DNA from: Paraburkholderia sp.
GTDB taxonomy: Bacteria; Pseudomonadota; Gammaproteobacteria; Burkholderiales; Burkholderiaceae
Reading direction: 5' to 3'
Length of the DNA: 39,162 nt
NCBI RefSeq assembly: GCF_026225065.1
Contig: NZ_JAMFSB010000074.1
Location: 1-39,162 of the forward strand
Below, one piece after another: positions 16,357 through 24,473 of this stretch. A program made the translations under genes and the position numbers. The first letter of the stretch is position 1, and each line of letters opens with the position of its first letter. The notes beneath the pieces were generated by a model. That model had not been told where the DNA came from. It saw only the letters and a list, made by a program, of their open reading frames with translations, and made no database searches.

Positions 16357-17403
16357 ATGCAACACATCGCAGAGTCCAACTCACCATTGCCGCCGCAGTT
16401 CGCCGCGCAAGCCGAACACCAGGGCAAGGACATCGCCCTGAGCGGCATTCGTAAAACCTACGGCCCTGCTGTCGCCCTCCCCGAGCTGAGCCTCGACGTG
16501 CCGCGTGGCCAGTTCTGCACTCTGCTCGGCGCCTCGGGATCCGGCAAAACCACGCTGCTGAAAATCATCGCCGGCTTCGAGGCACCGGACGCGGGCAGCG
16601 TGCGCATCGGCGGCGGGGACGTAACACACACGCCGATCGCCCTGCGCAACATCGGCATGGTGTTTCAGAACTACGCGCTGTTCCCGCACATGACGGTATT
16701 CGACAACGTCGCCTTTGCGCTGCGCATGCGCCGCCTGCCGCGCGACGAAATCAGGCGGCGCGTCGGCGAGGTGCTGGAACTGGTCAGCATGGACACACTG
16801 CTCGGGCGGCTGCCGCGCGAACTCTCGGGCGGCCAGCAACAACGCGTGGCGCTGGCGCGTGCGCTGGTCTTCACGCCTGACGTCCTGTTGATGGACGAAC
16901 CACTGGGCGCGCTCGACAAGAACCTGCGCCAGGCGATCCAGTTGCAGTTGAAGAAACTGCACCACGAGTTGGGCCTGACCATCGTGTTCGTCACGCACGA
17001 CCAGGAAGAGGCGATGAATCTGTCCGAGCGCATCGTCATCATGGATCACGGTCGCATCGTCCAGGCCGGTGCGCCCGAAGCGCTCTACCGCACGCCGGAA
17101 TCGCCGTTCGTGGCCGGCTTTCTCGGCGAATGCAATTTCGTCGACCGGGCGGGCTGCATGTTAGGCGTGCGGCCGGAAAACGTACGCATCGGCACCCAGC
17201 TGACCTCATCGGACCTGCGCCATGAAGGGCGGATCGTCGCCTCGACCTTCTGCGCACTGCATTGGAAGATATTCATCGAAGCACCTGGCCGCACGGTGGT
17301 CGCCTACGTGCCGGCCGGCACCGGCGCGGCCGAGCGCACGCCGGGCCAGTCCGTCGTCTGGGGCTTCAGCGCCACAGACGCAATGGAGTTCGCCGCGGCA
17401 TGA
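16357..17403 (+). CDS. ABC transporter ATP-binding protein, PotA type
   Basis: 348-residue ATPase of the importer. All nucleotide-binding motifs are intact: Walker A G-A-S-G-S-G-K-T-T, Q-loop in V-F-Q-N-Y-A-L-F-P, signature L-S-G-G-Q-Q-Q-R-V, Walker B V-L-L-M-D-E-P and the H-loop T-H-D-Q-E-E. A C-terminal TOBE-type regulatory domain (about 255-345, containing G-V-R-P-E-N-V) is typical of PotA/FbpC ATPases. Start ATG at 16357 follows GGGGAG by six bases. It completes a one-permease, one-ATPase importer with the two genes upstream. Confidence 0.94.
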   Translation: MQHIAESNSPLPPQFAAQAEHQGKDIALSGIRKTYGPAVALPELSLDVPRGQFCTLLGASGSGKTTLLKIIAGFEAPDAGSVRIGGGDVTHTPIALRNIGMVFQNYALFPHMTVFDNVAFALRMRRLPRDEIRRRVGEVLELVSMDTLLGRLPRELSGGQQQRVALARALVFTPDVLLMDEPLGALDKNLRQAIQLQLKKLHHELGLTIVFVTHDQEEAMNLSERIVIMDHGRIVQAGAPEALYRTPESPFVAGFLGECNFVDRAGCMLGVRPENVRIGTQLTSSDLRHEGRIVASTFCALHWKIFIEAPGRTVVAYVPAGTGAAERTPGQSVVWGFSATDAMEFAAA

Positions 17404-17473
17404 CGCCTGCGACGAATCCGTGCGCCATGCCGCCAACGCCACTCCATGTTTATTTGCTCCCACTCCGATAACC

Positions 17474-18196
17474 ATGAACAACAACCCAACCATCGAGACA
17501 AACGGCGCCGCTCCGCGTCCCACATCCACCAAGGCACCGCACCCCGTGCTGTCCGCAGGCGACGAGGCGCCGGATCTGGCAGGCGATGCTTACCAGGCCC
17601 TGCTGGACATGATCCAGCGTGGCGTCCTGCCCCCCGAGACGCCGTTGCAGGAACGCACGCTGGCGGCCACCCTTGGCATTTCGCGCACCCCGCTGCGCGA
17701 GGCCATGAGCCGCCTGATCGGCGGCGGCTTCGCCGTGCGGACCGCGCGCGGCCAACTGGTCGTCAAGGAACCCGTCCTGCGCCAGTATCTGGAAATCTTC
17801 CAGATCCGTGTGCTCCTCGAAGCCGAGGCGGCGGCCTGCGCCGCAACCCGGCTCGACGAGCAGCGCGCCCGCGCTGTGATGGCTGAAGTGCAGGCCCTGC
17901 TGGCAACCGGCAGCTCCTCTATCGAAGAAAATCACCGCGTCGACAACCTCGTGCACGACACCATCGCCGCTGCCAGCGGCAACCCGATGCTCGCGCAACT
18001 GATCCACGACCTGCGCATCAAGGCACGCTGCTTCGACCAGAACGGCACACCCGAACGCTTCGAGCCTGGCTGCCGCGAACACATTGCGATTCTGCAGGCC
18101 ATCGTGGAGCGCAATCCCGAAGCGGCTAGCGAAGCCATGCGGCAGCACCTCGACACCGTGCGCGTCGGTCTCGTCGCGCGTCACACCCGCCTCTGA
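17474..18196 (+). CDS. GntR-family transcriptional regulator, FCD subfamily (cluster A)
   Basis: 240-residue regulator. A winged helix lies at about residues 35-100 with the recognition region G-I-S-R-T-P-L-R-E-A-M, followed by an all-helical FCD ligand-binding domain (about 105-235). FCD proteins usually bind a metal and small organic acids or amino acids. ATG at 17474 is chosen because it precedes the family domain directly; the open frame to 17222 overlaps the ATPase gene out of frame and is a shadow. No strong Shine-Dalgarno sequence is visible, so the start is less certain. It lies inside the operon it probably controls; the palindrome at 13454 is a candidate site. Confidence 0.9.
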   Translation: MNNNPTIETNGAAPRPTSTKAPHPVLSAGDEAPDLAGDAYQALLDMIQRGVLPPETPLQERTLAATLGISRTPLREAMSRLIGGGFAVRTARGQLVVKEPVLRQYLEIFQIRVLLEAEAAACAATRLDEQRARAVMAEVQALLATGSSSIEENHRVDNLVHDTIAAASGNPMLAQLIHDLRIKARCFDQNGTPERFEPGCREHIAILQAIVERNPEAASEAMRQHLDTVRVGLVARHTRL

Positions 18197-18211
18197 ATCT
18201 GGAACCCTTTC

Positions 18212-19159
18212 ATGCCCCACATTTCCCGCATCGATGAAAACACCAAGGGCGTGTACATCATCTCGGCCACGCCATTCACCGACGACGGCGCACTCGACCT
18301 CGAAAGCACCGACAGTCTGGTCGACTTCTACCTCGACAAGGGCGTAGCCGGCATGACCATCCTCGGCATGATGGGCGAGGCGCCCAAGCTGACCGAAGAA
18401 GAATCGCTGCGCTTCACCCGCCGCGTGCTGGAGCGTGTGGATGGCCGAGTGCCGGTTATCGTCGGTGTGAGCCATGCGTCCAACCAGCACATCGAGCGCC
18501 TCGCAGGAGGAGCGATGGAGCTAGGCGCAGCCGGCGTCATGCTGACGCCGGTGGCCAACCTGAAGACCGACGATCAGGTGTATGGCTACTATGCCGCCGT
18601 CGCCCGCATGCTGGGTAAAGACGTGCCGATCTGCCTGCAGGATTTCCCGCAATCCACTGGGGTCTACACCTCCGTCGCCGTGGTGCATCAACTGGTCGAC
18701 GAATTCCCTCAGGTCGTGATGTTCAAGCATGAAGAGTTGCCGGGGCTGCGCAAGCTGTCGCAACTGCGCAGCCAGAGCGAGGCCATCGGGCGCCGCCGCA
18801 TCAGCATCCTCATCGGCAACGGCGGGCTGTTCCTGCCGCAAGAGATGCTGCGCGGCGCCGACGGCGCGATGACCGGCTTTGCCTACCCCGAGATGCTGGT
18901 GCAGGTCTGCGACCTGTTCGCACAGGGCAAGCCCGAAGCCGCCGAGGACCTGTTCGATCTCTACCTGCCCCTCTTGCGTCACGAGTTTCAGTACGGCATT
19001 GGCCTCGCCCTGCGCAAGGAAACGCTGCGTCACCGCGGGGCGATCAGGAGTGCTGCGGTTCGCAAGCCGGGCCCGGTGCTCGATGCCACTGATAAGGCCG
19101 AGCTGCACCGGCTGATCGGGCGGCTGGAGGCGCGGCTCGCTGTGCAGGCAGCGGCCTGA
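18212..19159 (+). CDS. DapA-like (dihydrodipicolinate synthase family) lyase/aldolase with altered active site
   Basis: 315-residue TIM-barrel protein of the DHDPS/N-acetylneuraminate lyase superfamily. The Schiff-base lysine is present (V-M-F-K172-H-E). Two features differ from true DapA: the G-T-T-G-E loop reads G-M-M-G-E (52-56), losing both threonines, and the position of catalytic Tyr133 (Y-N-V-P) reads Q-D-F-P (143-146). It is therefore unlikely to make dihydrodipicolinate; a retro-aldol or dehydratase reaction on a 2-oxo acid in the cluster A pathway is more likely. It starts 15 bases after the GntR gene and overlaps the D-aminoacylase start by one base (TGATG), so it belongs to the catabolic operon. 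Confidence 0.88.
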   Translation: MPHISRIDENTKGVYIISATPFTDDGALDLESTDSLVDFYLDKGVAGMTILGMMGEAPKLTEEESLRFTRRVLERVDGRVPVIVGVSHASNQHIERLAGGAMELGAAGVMLTPVANLKTDDQVYGYYAAVARMLGKDVPICLQDFPQSTGVYTSVAVVHQLVDEFPQVVMFKHEELPGLRKLSQLRSQSEAIGRRRISILIGNGGLFLPQEMLRGADGAMTGFAYPEMLVQVCDLFAQGKPEAAEDLFDLYLPLLRHEFQYGIGLALRKETLRHRGAIRSAAVRKPGPVLDATDKAELHRLIGRLEARLAVQAAA

Positions 19160-20625
19160 TGAGTCAGCGTACTGAGGGCAACGAGTACGGCATGCAATTC
19201 GATCTCTGCATTGCCGGGGCGACGGTTGTCGACGGCAGCGGCGGACCGTCCTTCATCGCAGACGTGGGCATTGCAGGCGGCCGCATCGCCGCCGTGGGCG
19301 AGCTGTCCGGTGTACCGTCGCGTGAACGCTGCGACGCCGCCGGCCGGGTGCTCGCCCCAGGCTTTATCGATGTCCATACGCACGATGACCGCGCGCTGCT
19401 GATGCCGGGCGCGATGGCGGCCAAACTATCGCAGGGGGTGACCACGGTCGTCACCGGCAATTGCGGCCTGAGCCTCGCACCGGGCGGCATTCGCGGCGCC
19501 ATTCCGCCGCCCCTCGACCTGATCGCCACACCCGAATGGCTGCGGTTTCCGAACTTCCGCGACTATCTGGAAGCGCTGCAGTCGACCGGCATCGCCGTCA
19601 ACGCCGCTTGCCTCGTCGGTCATCTCACCCTGCGCGCCAATGTCATGGACGACCTGGAGCGCGCCGCCACACCTGCCGAATGCGACGCCATGCGGGCATT
19701 GTTGGCCGAAGCGCTGGAAGCCGGCGCGCTCGGCATGTCGACCGGCACGTTTTACCCGCCGGCGCGACATGCGGACATCGACGAAATCGTTGCCGTCGGC
19801 GAGCCGCTACGGGCCTACGGCGCGCTCTATGCAACCCACATGCGCAACGAGGCCGAGAAGATCGTCGACGCCCTCGATGAGACCTTTGAGATCGGCCGGC
19901 GCCTCGGCGTGCGAGTGCTGATCTCGCACCACAAGCTCGCGGGCATCGCCAACCACGGCCGCTCCGTCGAAACGCTCAGGCGCATCGCCGCGGCGATGAA
20001 CGAGCAGCCGGTCTCGCTCGACTGCTATCCGTACAACGCGTCGTCGACGGTCCTGCGGCCGGAATTCGTCGCACGCGCCTCATCGGTGCTGGTGAGCTGG
20101 TCCGGGCCGTATCCGCAGCACGTCGGCCGCACGCTCGCCGAGATTTCCCGCGACATGGGTTGCGACGAACTGGAGGCGGCGGCACGGCTCATGCCGGCCG
20201 GTGCGATCTACTTCATGATGGACGAGAGCGACGTGCGCCGGATCCTGACGTTTCCCAAGACGATGATCGGCTCCGACGGCATGCCGCACGACGAGCATCC
20301 GCATCCGCGCTTGTGGGGCACTTTCCCCCGCGTGCTGGGGCACTACGCGCGCGACGAGCGGCTCTTCAGTCTGGAGACCGCAGTGCACAAGATGAGCGGC
20401 CTCGCCGCCGAGGAACTCGCGCTGCCTGGCCGCGGCCGGATCGAGCCGGGGTTCGCTGCGGATCTGGTGTTATTCGATCCCGCAGACGTCAGCGATCGCG
20501 CAACCTTCGCTGAACCGCGCGCTCGGTCTGCCGGTGTGGAGCGGGTCTGGGTCAATGGCCAACTCGCGTTTGCCGACGGCGAGCTTAGGCATACCCGCGC
20601 GGGACAGGTCGTGAAGCGGCATTGA
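19159..20625 (+). CDS. D-aminoacylase family amidohydrolase (N-acyl-D-amino acid deacylase)
   Basis: 488-residue amidohydrolase-superfamily enzyme. All ligand positions known from D-aminoacylase are visible: H-T-H in F-I-D-V-H-T-H-D-D, Cys of G-N-C-G, His of A-T-H-M-R-N-E, His of I-S-H-H-K, and the Asp of G-S-D-G-M-P-H. It should hydrolyse an N-acyl-D-amino acid or a related cyclic amide (this family also includes D-glutamate and D-aspartate deacylases and imide-cleaving members). Two starts are possible: ATG 19159, overlapping the preceding stop as TGATG, or ATG 19192, which lacks the 11-residue extension and begins right at the beta domain (M-Q-F-D-L). Last gene of the cluster A operon. Confidence 0.92.
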   Translation: MSQRTEGNEYGMQFDLCIAGATVVDGSGGPSFIADVGIAGGRIAAVGELSGVPSRERCDAAGRVLAPGFIDVHTHDDRALLMPGAMAAKLSQGVTTVVTGNCGLSLAPGGIRGAIPPPLDLIATPEWLRFPNFRDYLEALQSTGIAVNAACLVGHLTLRANVMDDLERAATPAECDAMRALLAEALEAGALGMSTGTFYPPARHADIDEIVAVGEPLRAYGALYATHMRNEAEKIVDALDETFEIGRRLGVRVLISHHKLAGIANHGRSVETLRRIAAAMNEQPVSLDCYPYNASSTVLRPEFVARASSVLVSWSGPYPQHVGRTLAEISRDMGCDELEAAARLMPAGAIYFMMDESDVRRILTFPKTMIGSDGMPHDEHPHPRLWGTFPRVLGHYARDERLFSLETAVHKMSGLAAEELALPGRGRIEPGFAADLVLFDPADVSDRATFAEPRARSAGVERVWVNGQLAFADGELRHTRAGQVVKRH

Positions 20626-20700
20626 GTGCGGCATTACTGCGCGGTGCGTCGAACTGCACATGCAAGTCTGGCAGGACGTGCCGTATATCCCGCTCGAGGC

Positions 20701-21615
20701 CTACGCGGCCTTGCCGCCTTTTGCCACCGCATTCGCCGCACCCGTCGTATGGTACGCATGGGACAGATGCTTGTGCATGCGCTCGGCAGCGGCCGGCATG
20801 TCGTTGGCCAGAATCGCGTCGATGATTTCCAGGTGCTCGTTGCACCACTCCCGGATCCGCTTGCGGTTCACATACCCCTGGAATTCGAGCAGCCGGCGCA
20901 GCCGGTTCTGCTGCTGCATCGACTGATGCATGAAAACATTCCCGCTATATTCCGCGAGCATCTCGTGGAAATTCGCATCGGTATCGAACACCTGCCTGGG
21001 GGTTATGCCGTTGAGGCCCAGTTGCGAGGTCAGGAAAATATGTTCACGGCGGCACCGCTCGAGCGCGGAGCGATCCGGCGAGAAGGTCGGCAACAGCAGG
21101 CCCGCGGGCTCCAGCGTCAGGCGGAAATCGTAACTGCTCTTCAAGGTCAGGGCAGAATCGAGCGAGGGCTGAAAACTCCAGCCGTGCCCCTTGTTGCGCA
21201 CGATCAGGCCATCTTCCGACAGCCGCGACAAGGCTCGTGTCATGGTGACTCGGTCGACCTCGTAGCGCTGCGCGATATCCGTCTGCGTGAGCGACACCGG
21301 AATCAGACCGGCCAGCCGGTCTGTCACGAGGCGGTTGTACAGGTCCTCATCTCCCGAGGTGGGCAACTCCAGTTCCACGCGATGCAGGCCGTCCGCGGGA
21401 GAGGCCAGAAAGAACCCCTGGTTCTTGCGCGCCTCGATCACCCCAAGCGATTCGAGCAACGCCATGGCCGCACGGACAGGTGTGCGCGACACCCCGAGCA
21501 GATCCGCCAGTTGCTGTTCACGCAGGTGATGCCCCACCTCGAACCTCGCTTCCTGAATCAGATCAAGAATCTGCTTGGCCAGTAGATGGGCTCCTTTGCC
21601 CGGCCTCTTTGTCAT
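20701..21615 (-). CDS. GntR-family regulator with two tandem winged-helix domains plus FCD domain (cluster B)
   Basis: 304-residue regulator. The first winged helix spans about residues 8-72 (recognition region G-V-S-R-T-P-V-R-A-A-M). A second, diverged winged helix follows at about 90-150 (L-T-Q-T-D-I-A-Q-R-Y, D-R-V-T-M-T-R-A-L). An FCD-type helical domain fills 155-290. Ordinary FCD regulators have only one winged helix and about 220-240 residues, so the extra domain explains the length. The gene is divergent from the seven-gene ABC/enzyme operon. A 16-base box in its promoter region is repeated exactly upstream of the dehydrogenase gene at 31463, suggesting autoregulation and control of the whole cluster. 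Confidence 0.9.
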   Translation of the reverse strand: MTKRPGKGAHLLAKQILDLIQEARFEVGHHLREQQLADLLGVSRTPVRAAMALLESLGVIEARKNQGFFLASPADGLHRVELELPTSGDEDLYNRLVTDRLAGLIPVSLTQTDIAQRYEVDRVTMTRALSRLSEDGLIVRNKGHGWSFQPSLDSALTLKSSYDFRLTLEPAGLLLPTFSPDRSALERCRREHIFLTSQLGLNGITPRQVFDTDANFHEMLAEYSGNVFMHQSMQQQNRLRRLLEFQGYVNRKRIREWCNEHLEIIDAILANDMPAAAERMHKHLSHAYHTTGAANAVAKGGKAA

Positions 21616-21650
21616 TGCGTCATCCCTCAGTCTAACTGTAGAAGAATAGC

Positions 21651-21666
21651 AAAAAATACAAATTTC
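21651..21666 (-). promoter_or_regulatory. Repeated 16-base box in the gntR promoter region
   Basis: On the minus strand this reads GAAATTTGTATTTTTT, identical over 16 bases to 31386-31401. It lies in the 17-base spacer between a plausible -35 (TATTTG) and -10 (TATTCT) of the cluster B gntR. It contains the TTTGTAT core also found at both transporter promoters. Probable operator for autoregulation; inference. Confidence 0.6.
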
Positions 21667-21734
21667 AAATACTGATCGAGACGGGACTTCGAGCCGATGC
21701 CGCAGAACGTGCTTCCATCAAAGGGAATTATTCC

Positions 21735-21763
21735 TTGACCTGTCTTTTTGTCGTTTGTATAAA
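21735..21763 (+). promoter_or_regulatory. Sigma-70-type promoter of the cluster B operon with overlapping operator core
   Basis: TTGACC at 21735-21740 and TATAAA at 21758-21763 are separated by 17 bases. TTTGTATAAATT (21754-21765) overlaps the -10 hexamer and is repeated at the binding-protein promoter on the opposite strand (31290-31318), where the -35 is TTGACG and spacing is again 17. A repressor bound here would cover the -10. The start codon of the permease is 45 bases downstream. Confidence 0.75.
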
Positions 21764-21807
21764 TTGAAACAATCAAGACAAATCGAAGTCCGCAATCGGA
21801 GTTGAGC

Positions 21808-22530
21808 ATGTCACTACATCTTCTGCTCGAGTATCTGACCTCGAAGGACTTCCTTCGGGGCGCAGCGCTCACGCTCCTGCTCACGGTCGTTTCGCTCGGA
21901 TTCGGCATGCTGATCGGCCTTGTGCTGGCACTGTTGCAAGGCACGCGTAGCCGCGTTGCCAAAACCTTCACGTTTTTCTATCTGTGGCTCTTCCGCGGCA
22001 CCCCTGTGCTGTTCCAGATCATCTTCATCTACAACGTTCTGCCATCGTTCGGCATCCGTTTCAGTGCATTCGTGTGTGCGGTACTCGCGCTGTCGCTGAA
22101 TGAAGGCGCATTCATGTCGGAAATTTTCCGCTCCGGTCTGCACGCCGTGAAACAGGGTCAACGCACGGCCGGATTCGCGCTGGGCATGACACGCGCCAAG
22201 GTATTTCGCCACATCGTCGTGCCGCAAGCGCTGCGGGTCGTACTGCCGCCCATCGGCAACCAGATGATCGGCATGCTCAAGCTAAGCGCCCTCGTTTCGG
22301 TCATCGCCGTGCAGGAACTGCTGCTGGTCGCCGATCAGGCCGCCAGCGCGAATTTCCGCTACCTCGAAGCGCTGAGCGCGGCCGGCATCTACTACCTCGC
22401 GCTCACGACCTTGTTCATGGTGCTGCAGGGATGGATGGAACGCTCGCTCGACAGTAAGCGCAAATCCAGCACGCGCCGCATGTCGTTCGCCGAACGCCTG
22501 CTCGGCACCTCGCAACCGCTCGTTCGCTAA
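21808..22530 (+). CDS. Amino acid ABC transporter permease, HisM/GlnP family
   Basis: 240-residue inner-membrane permease of the polar amino acid (His/Glu/Gln) type. The F-R-G-T-P motif after the first membrane segments, G-A-F-M-S-E-I-F-R, and the EAA loop R-T-A-G-F-A-L-G-M-T are diagnostic. ATG at 21808 is used because CGGAG lies six bases upstream; a TTG at 21802 would leave no room for the ribosome binding site. It is the only permease gene of cluster B, so the transporter should be a homodimer. First gene of a seven-gene operon whose binding protein (30396-31241) is encoded 9 kb away under a near-identical promoter. Confidence 0.94.
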   Translation: MSLHLLLEYLTSKDFLRGAALTLLLTVVSLGFGMLIGLVLALLQGTRSRVAKTFTFFYLWLFRGTPVLFQIIFIYNVLPSFGIRFSAFVCAVLALSLNEGAFMSEIFRSGLHAVKQGQRTAGFALGMTRAKVFRHIVVPQALRVVLPPIGNQMIGMLKLSALVSVIAVQELLLVADQAASANFRYLEALSAAGIYYLALTTLFMVLQGWMERSLDSKRKSSTRRMSFAERLLGTSQPLVR

Positions 22531-22539
22531 AGGACGCCC

Positions 22540-23289
22540 ATGTCGACCGGTGCCTCCCCGCCTCTGCTGAAAATTCACCGTATCGACAAAAGCTACGGCA
22601 GCACGCGCATCCTCAAGAGTTGCTCGCTCGAGGTCGCGCCGCGCGAAACCATCGTGATCGTCGGCCCGTCGGGTTCCGGCAAGTCCACCCTGCTGCGCTG
22701 TATCAACCTGCTCGAAACCGTCGACGCGGGCAACATCCTGTTCGACGGCCGCGACCTCACACGGGAACGGAAAGCCGAGCATCTGGTGCGCCAGCAGATC
22801 GGCATGGTGTTCCAGAATTTCGAATTGTTCTCGCATTTGTCCGCCGTCGAAAACATCATGCTGGCGCCGATGACCGTGTCCGGCGTCTCCCGCCACGACG
22901 CACACGACCTCGCCATGGTGCTGCTAAACAAGGTGCGCCTGCGCGAACGGGCGGACGCCTATCCGGACGAGTTATCGGGCGGCCAGCAGCAGCGCGTCGC
23001 GATCGCGCGTGCGCTCGCGATGAAGCCGAAAGTCATGCTCTACGACGAGCCCACTTCGGCGCTCGATCCGGAAATGGTCAGCGAAGTGCTGGACGTGATG
23101 GCCGAACTGAGCGCGGAAGGCATGACGAGCCTCGTGGTCACCCATGAAATGGGCTTTGCGCGCCGGGCCGCCGACAAAATCGTCTTCATGGATGCCGGCG
23201 AAGTCATCCTGACCGAAACCAGCGAACAGTTTTTCAGCGGCACCACGCACGAACGCGCGCGCCGCTTTCTCGACCAGATCCTGCACTGA
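22540..23289 (+). CDS. Amino acid ABC transporter ATP-binding protein, HisP/GlnQ family
   Basis: 249-residue ATPase. Walker A G-P-S-G-S-G-K-S-T, Q-loop V-F-Q-N-F-E-L-F, signature L-S-G-G-Q-Q-Q-R-V, Walker B V-M-L-Y-D-E-P-T-S and the H-loop V-T-H-E-M-G are all intact, and E-M-G-F-A-R-x-x-A-D is typical of the polar amino acid subfamily. No TOBE domain, as expected for the family. It begins nine bases after the permease stop. Confidence 0.95.
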   Translation: MSTGASPPLLKIHRIDKSYGSTRILKSCSLEVAPRETIVIVGPSGSGKSTLLRCINLLETVDAGNILFDGRDLTRERKAEHLVRQQIGMVFQNFELFSHLSAVENIMLAPMTVSGVSRHDAHDLAMVLLNKVRLRERADAYPDELSGGQQQRVAIARALAMKPKVMLYDEPTSALDPEMVSEVLDVMAELSAEGMTSLVVTHEMGFARRAADKIVFMDAGEVILTETSEQFFSGTTHERARRFLDQILH

Positions 23290-23304
23290 CGCGGAATACC
23301 ACCC

Positions 23305-24468
23305 ATGCACACTCAACCCGATCTGTCCCGCATGAAGCGGGATCTGACTGACCTTGTCGGTATCAACACCGAGAATCCGCCGGGCCGCGAGCTCGAAGCC
23401 GCACAACGGGTTCACTGGTTGCTGGCGAGCGAAGGCTTCGACCTGTCGCTCAGCGAATACAAACCGGGCCGCGCCGACGTGATGGCGCGACTTGAAAACG
23501 GCCCCGGTCCGACCTTCGCGTTTAACACGCATCTCGATGTGGTCCCTGCCGGCGACGGTTGGCAGTCCGATCCGTTCATCCTTCGCGAGGCGGATGGCCG
23601 TCTGTACGGCCGCGGCTCATGCGATGCGAAAGGCCCGCTGACGGCGATGATCGAAGCCATGCGCATGTTGGCCGCCAACCGCGGCAACTGGTCCGGCACC
23701 TTGCTCGGCGTCTTCACCGCGGATGAGGAGATCGCCAGCGAAGGCGCAAAATTCTATGCGGCAGGGAAGCCCAAGGTCGACTTCGTGGTCGTCGGCGAGC
23801 CGACCTCGAATGCGACGTTCTCGGCTCACAAGGGCAGTCTGCGGCCGCTCGTGCGGGTGCACGGCGTCACGGCGCATTCCGGTACGCCGCATCTCGGCGA
23901 CAACGCGATCTACCGGGCCGCGCAATTGCTCAAGCTGATCGAAGGACATCACGAAAACGAAGTGCGCTGCCGCTGCCATCCGCTAGTGGGCTCGGCAAGC
24001 CTGACGGTTACGCGCGCGTTCGGCGGACATGCGGACAATGTGGTGCCAGGAGCCTGCGATCTGCTGCTCGACCGTCGCATGGTGCCCGGCGAACTCGAGG
24101 CGGACGTCAAGCGCGAAATCGATCAATTGCTCGAACTCGCGCGAGAACGCTTCGGCGTGCGCGCGGAAGTCCTCGAATATCGCGCCACCACGGGCGGCGC
24201 GACCGAAACCGCGCTCGACTCGAAGATCGTCCAGGTGGGCCTCGCTGCCTGCCGCACGCACGGCACCGCCGAGCCTGGGCCGTTCGGCTTTCAGGGCGGC
24301 TGCGATCTCGTCCACTTTCGCAGCCTCGGCGCGGCCGGTGTCGTGATCGGACCGGGCACCCTCGAAGTCGCGCACAAGCCAGATGAGTTCGTGCCGATCG
24401 AAGAGTTGCTCGCGTCGAGCCTGATCTATCGGGATGTAGCACTCGACATGCTGAAAGCGGGCGGCTGA
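23305..24468 (+). CDS. M20-family metallo-deacylase/peptidase (ArgE/DapE type)
   Basis: 387-residue zinc amidohydrolase. Metal and catalytic motifs are complete: H-L-D (N-T-H-L-D-V-V), G-R-G-S-C-D-A-K-G, T-A-D-E-E with the general-base Glu, G-E-P for a metal ligand, and a C-terminal His in V-A-H-K-P-D-E. The dimerisation insert of the family is present in the middle. Such enzymes cleave N-acyl amino acids or dipeptides in the cytoplasm. Within cluster B it is placed to remove an acyl group from an imported substrate or from the ring-opened product of the M24 enzyme downstream. It has no close specific match to DapE by eye; substrate unknown. Confidence 0.9.
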   Translation: MHTQPDLSRMKRDLTDLVGINTENPPGRELEAAQRVHWLLASEGFDLSLSEYKPGRADVMARLENGPGPTFAFNTHLDVVPAGDGWQSDPFILREADGRLYGRGSCDAKGPLTAMIEAMRMLAANRGNWSGTLLGVFTADEEIASEGAKFYAAGKPKVDFVVVGEPTSNATFSAHKGSLRPLVRVHGVTAHSGTPHLGDNAIYRAAQLLKLIEGHHENEVRCRCHPLVGSASLTVTRAFGGHADNVVPGACDLLLDRRMVPGELEADVKREIDQLLELARERFGVRAEVLEYRATTGGATETALDSKIVQVGLAACRTHGTAEPGPFGFQGGCDLVHFRSLGAAGVVIGPGTLEVAHKPDEFVPIEELLASSLIYRDVALDMLKAGG

Positions 24469-24473
24469 CGACC

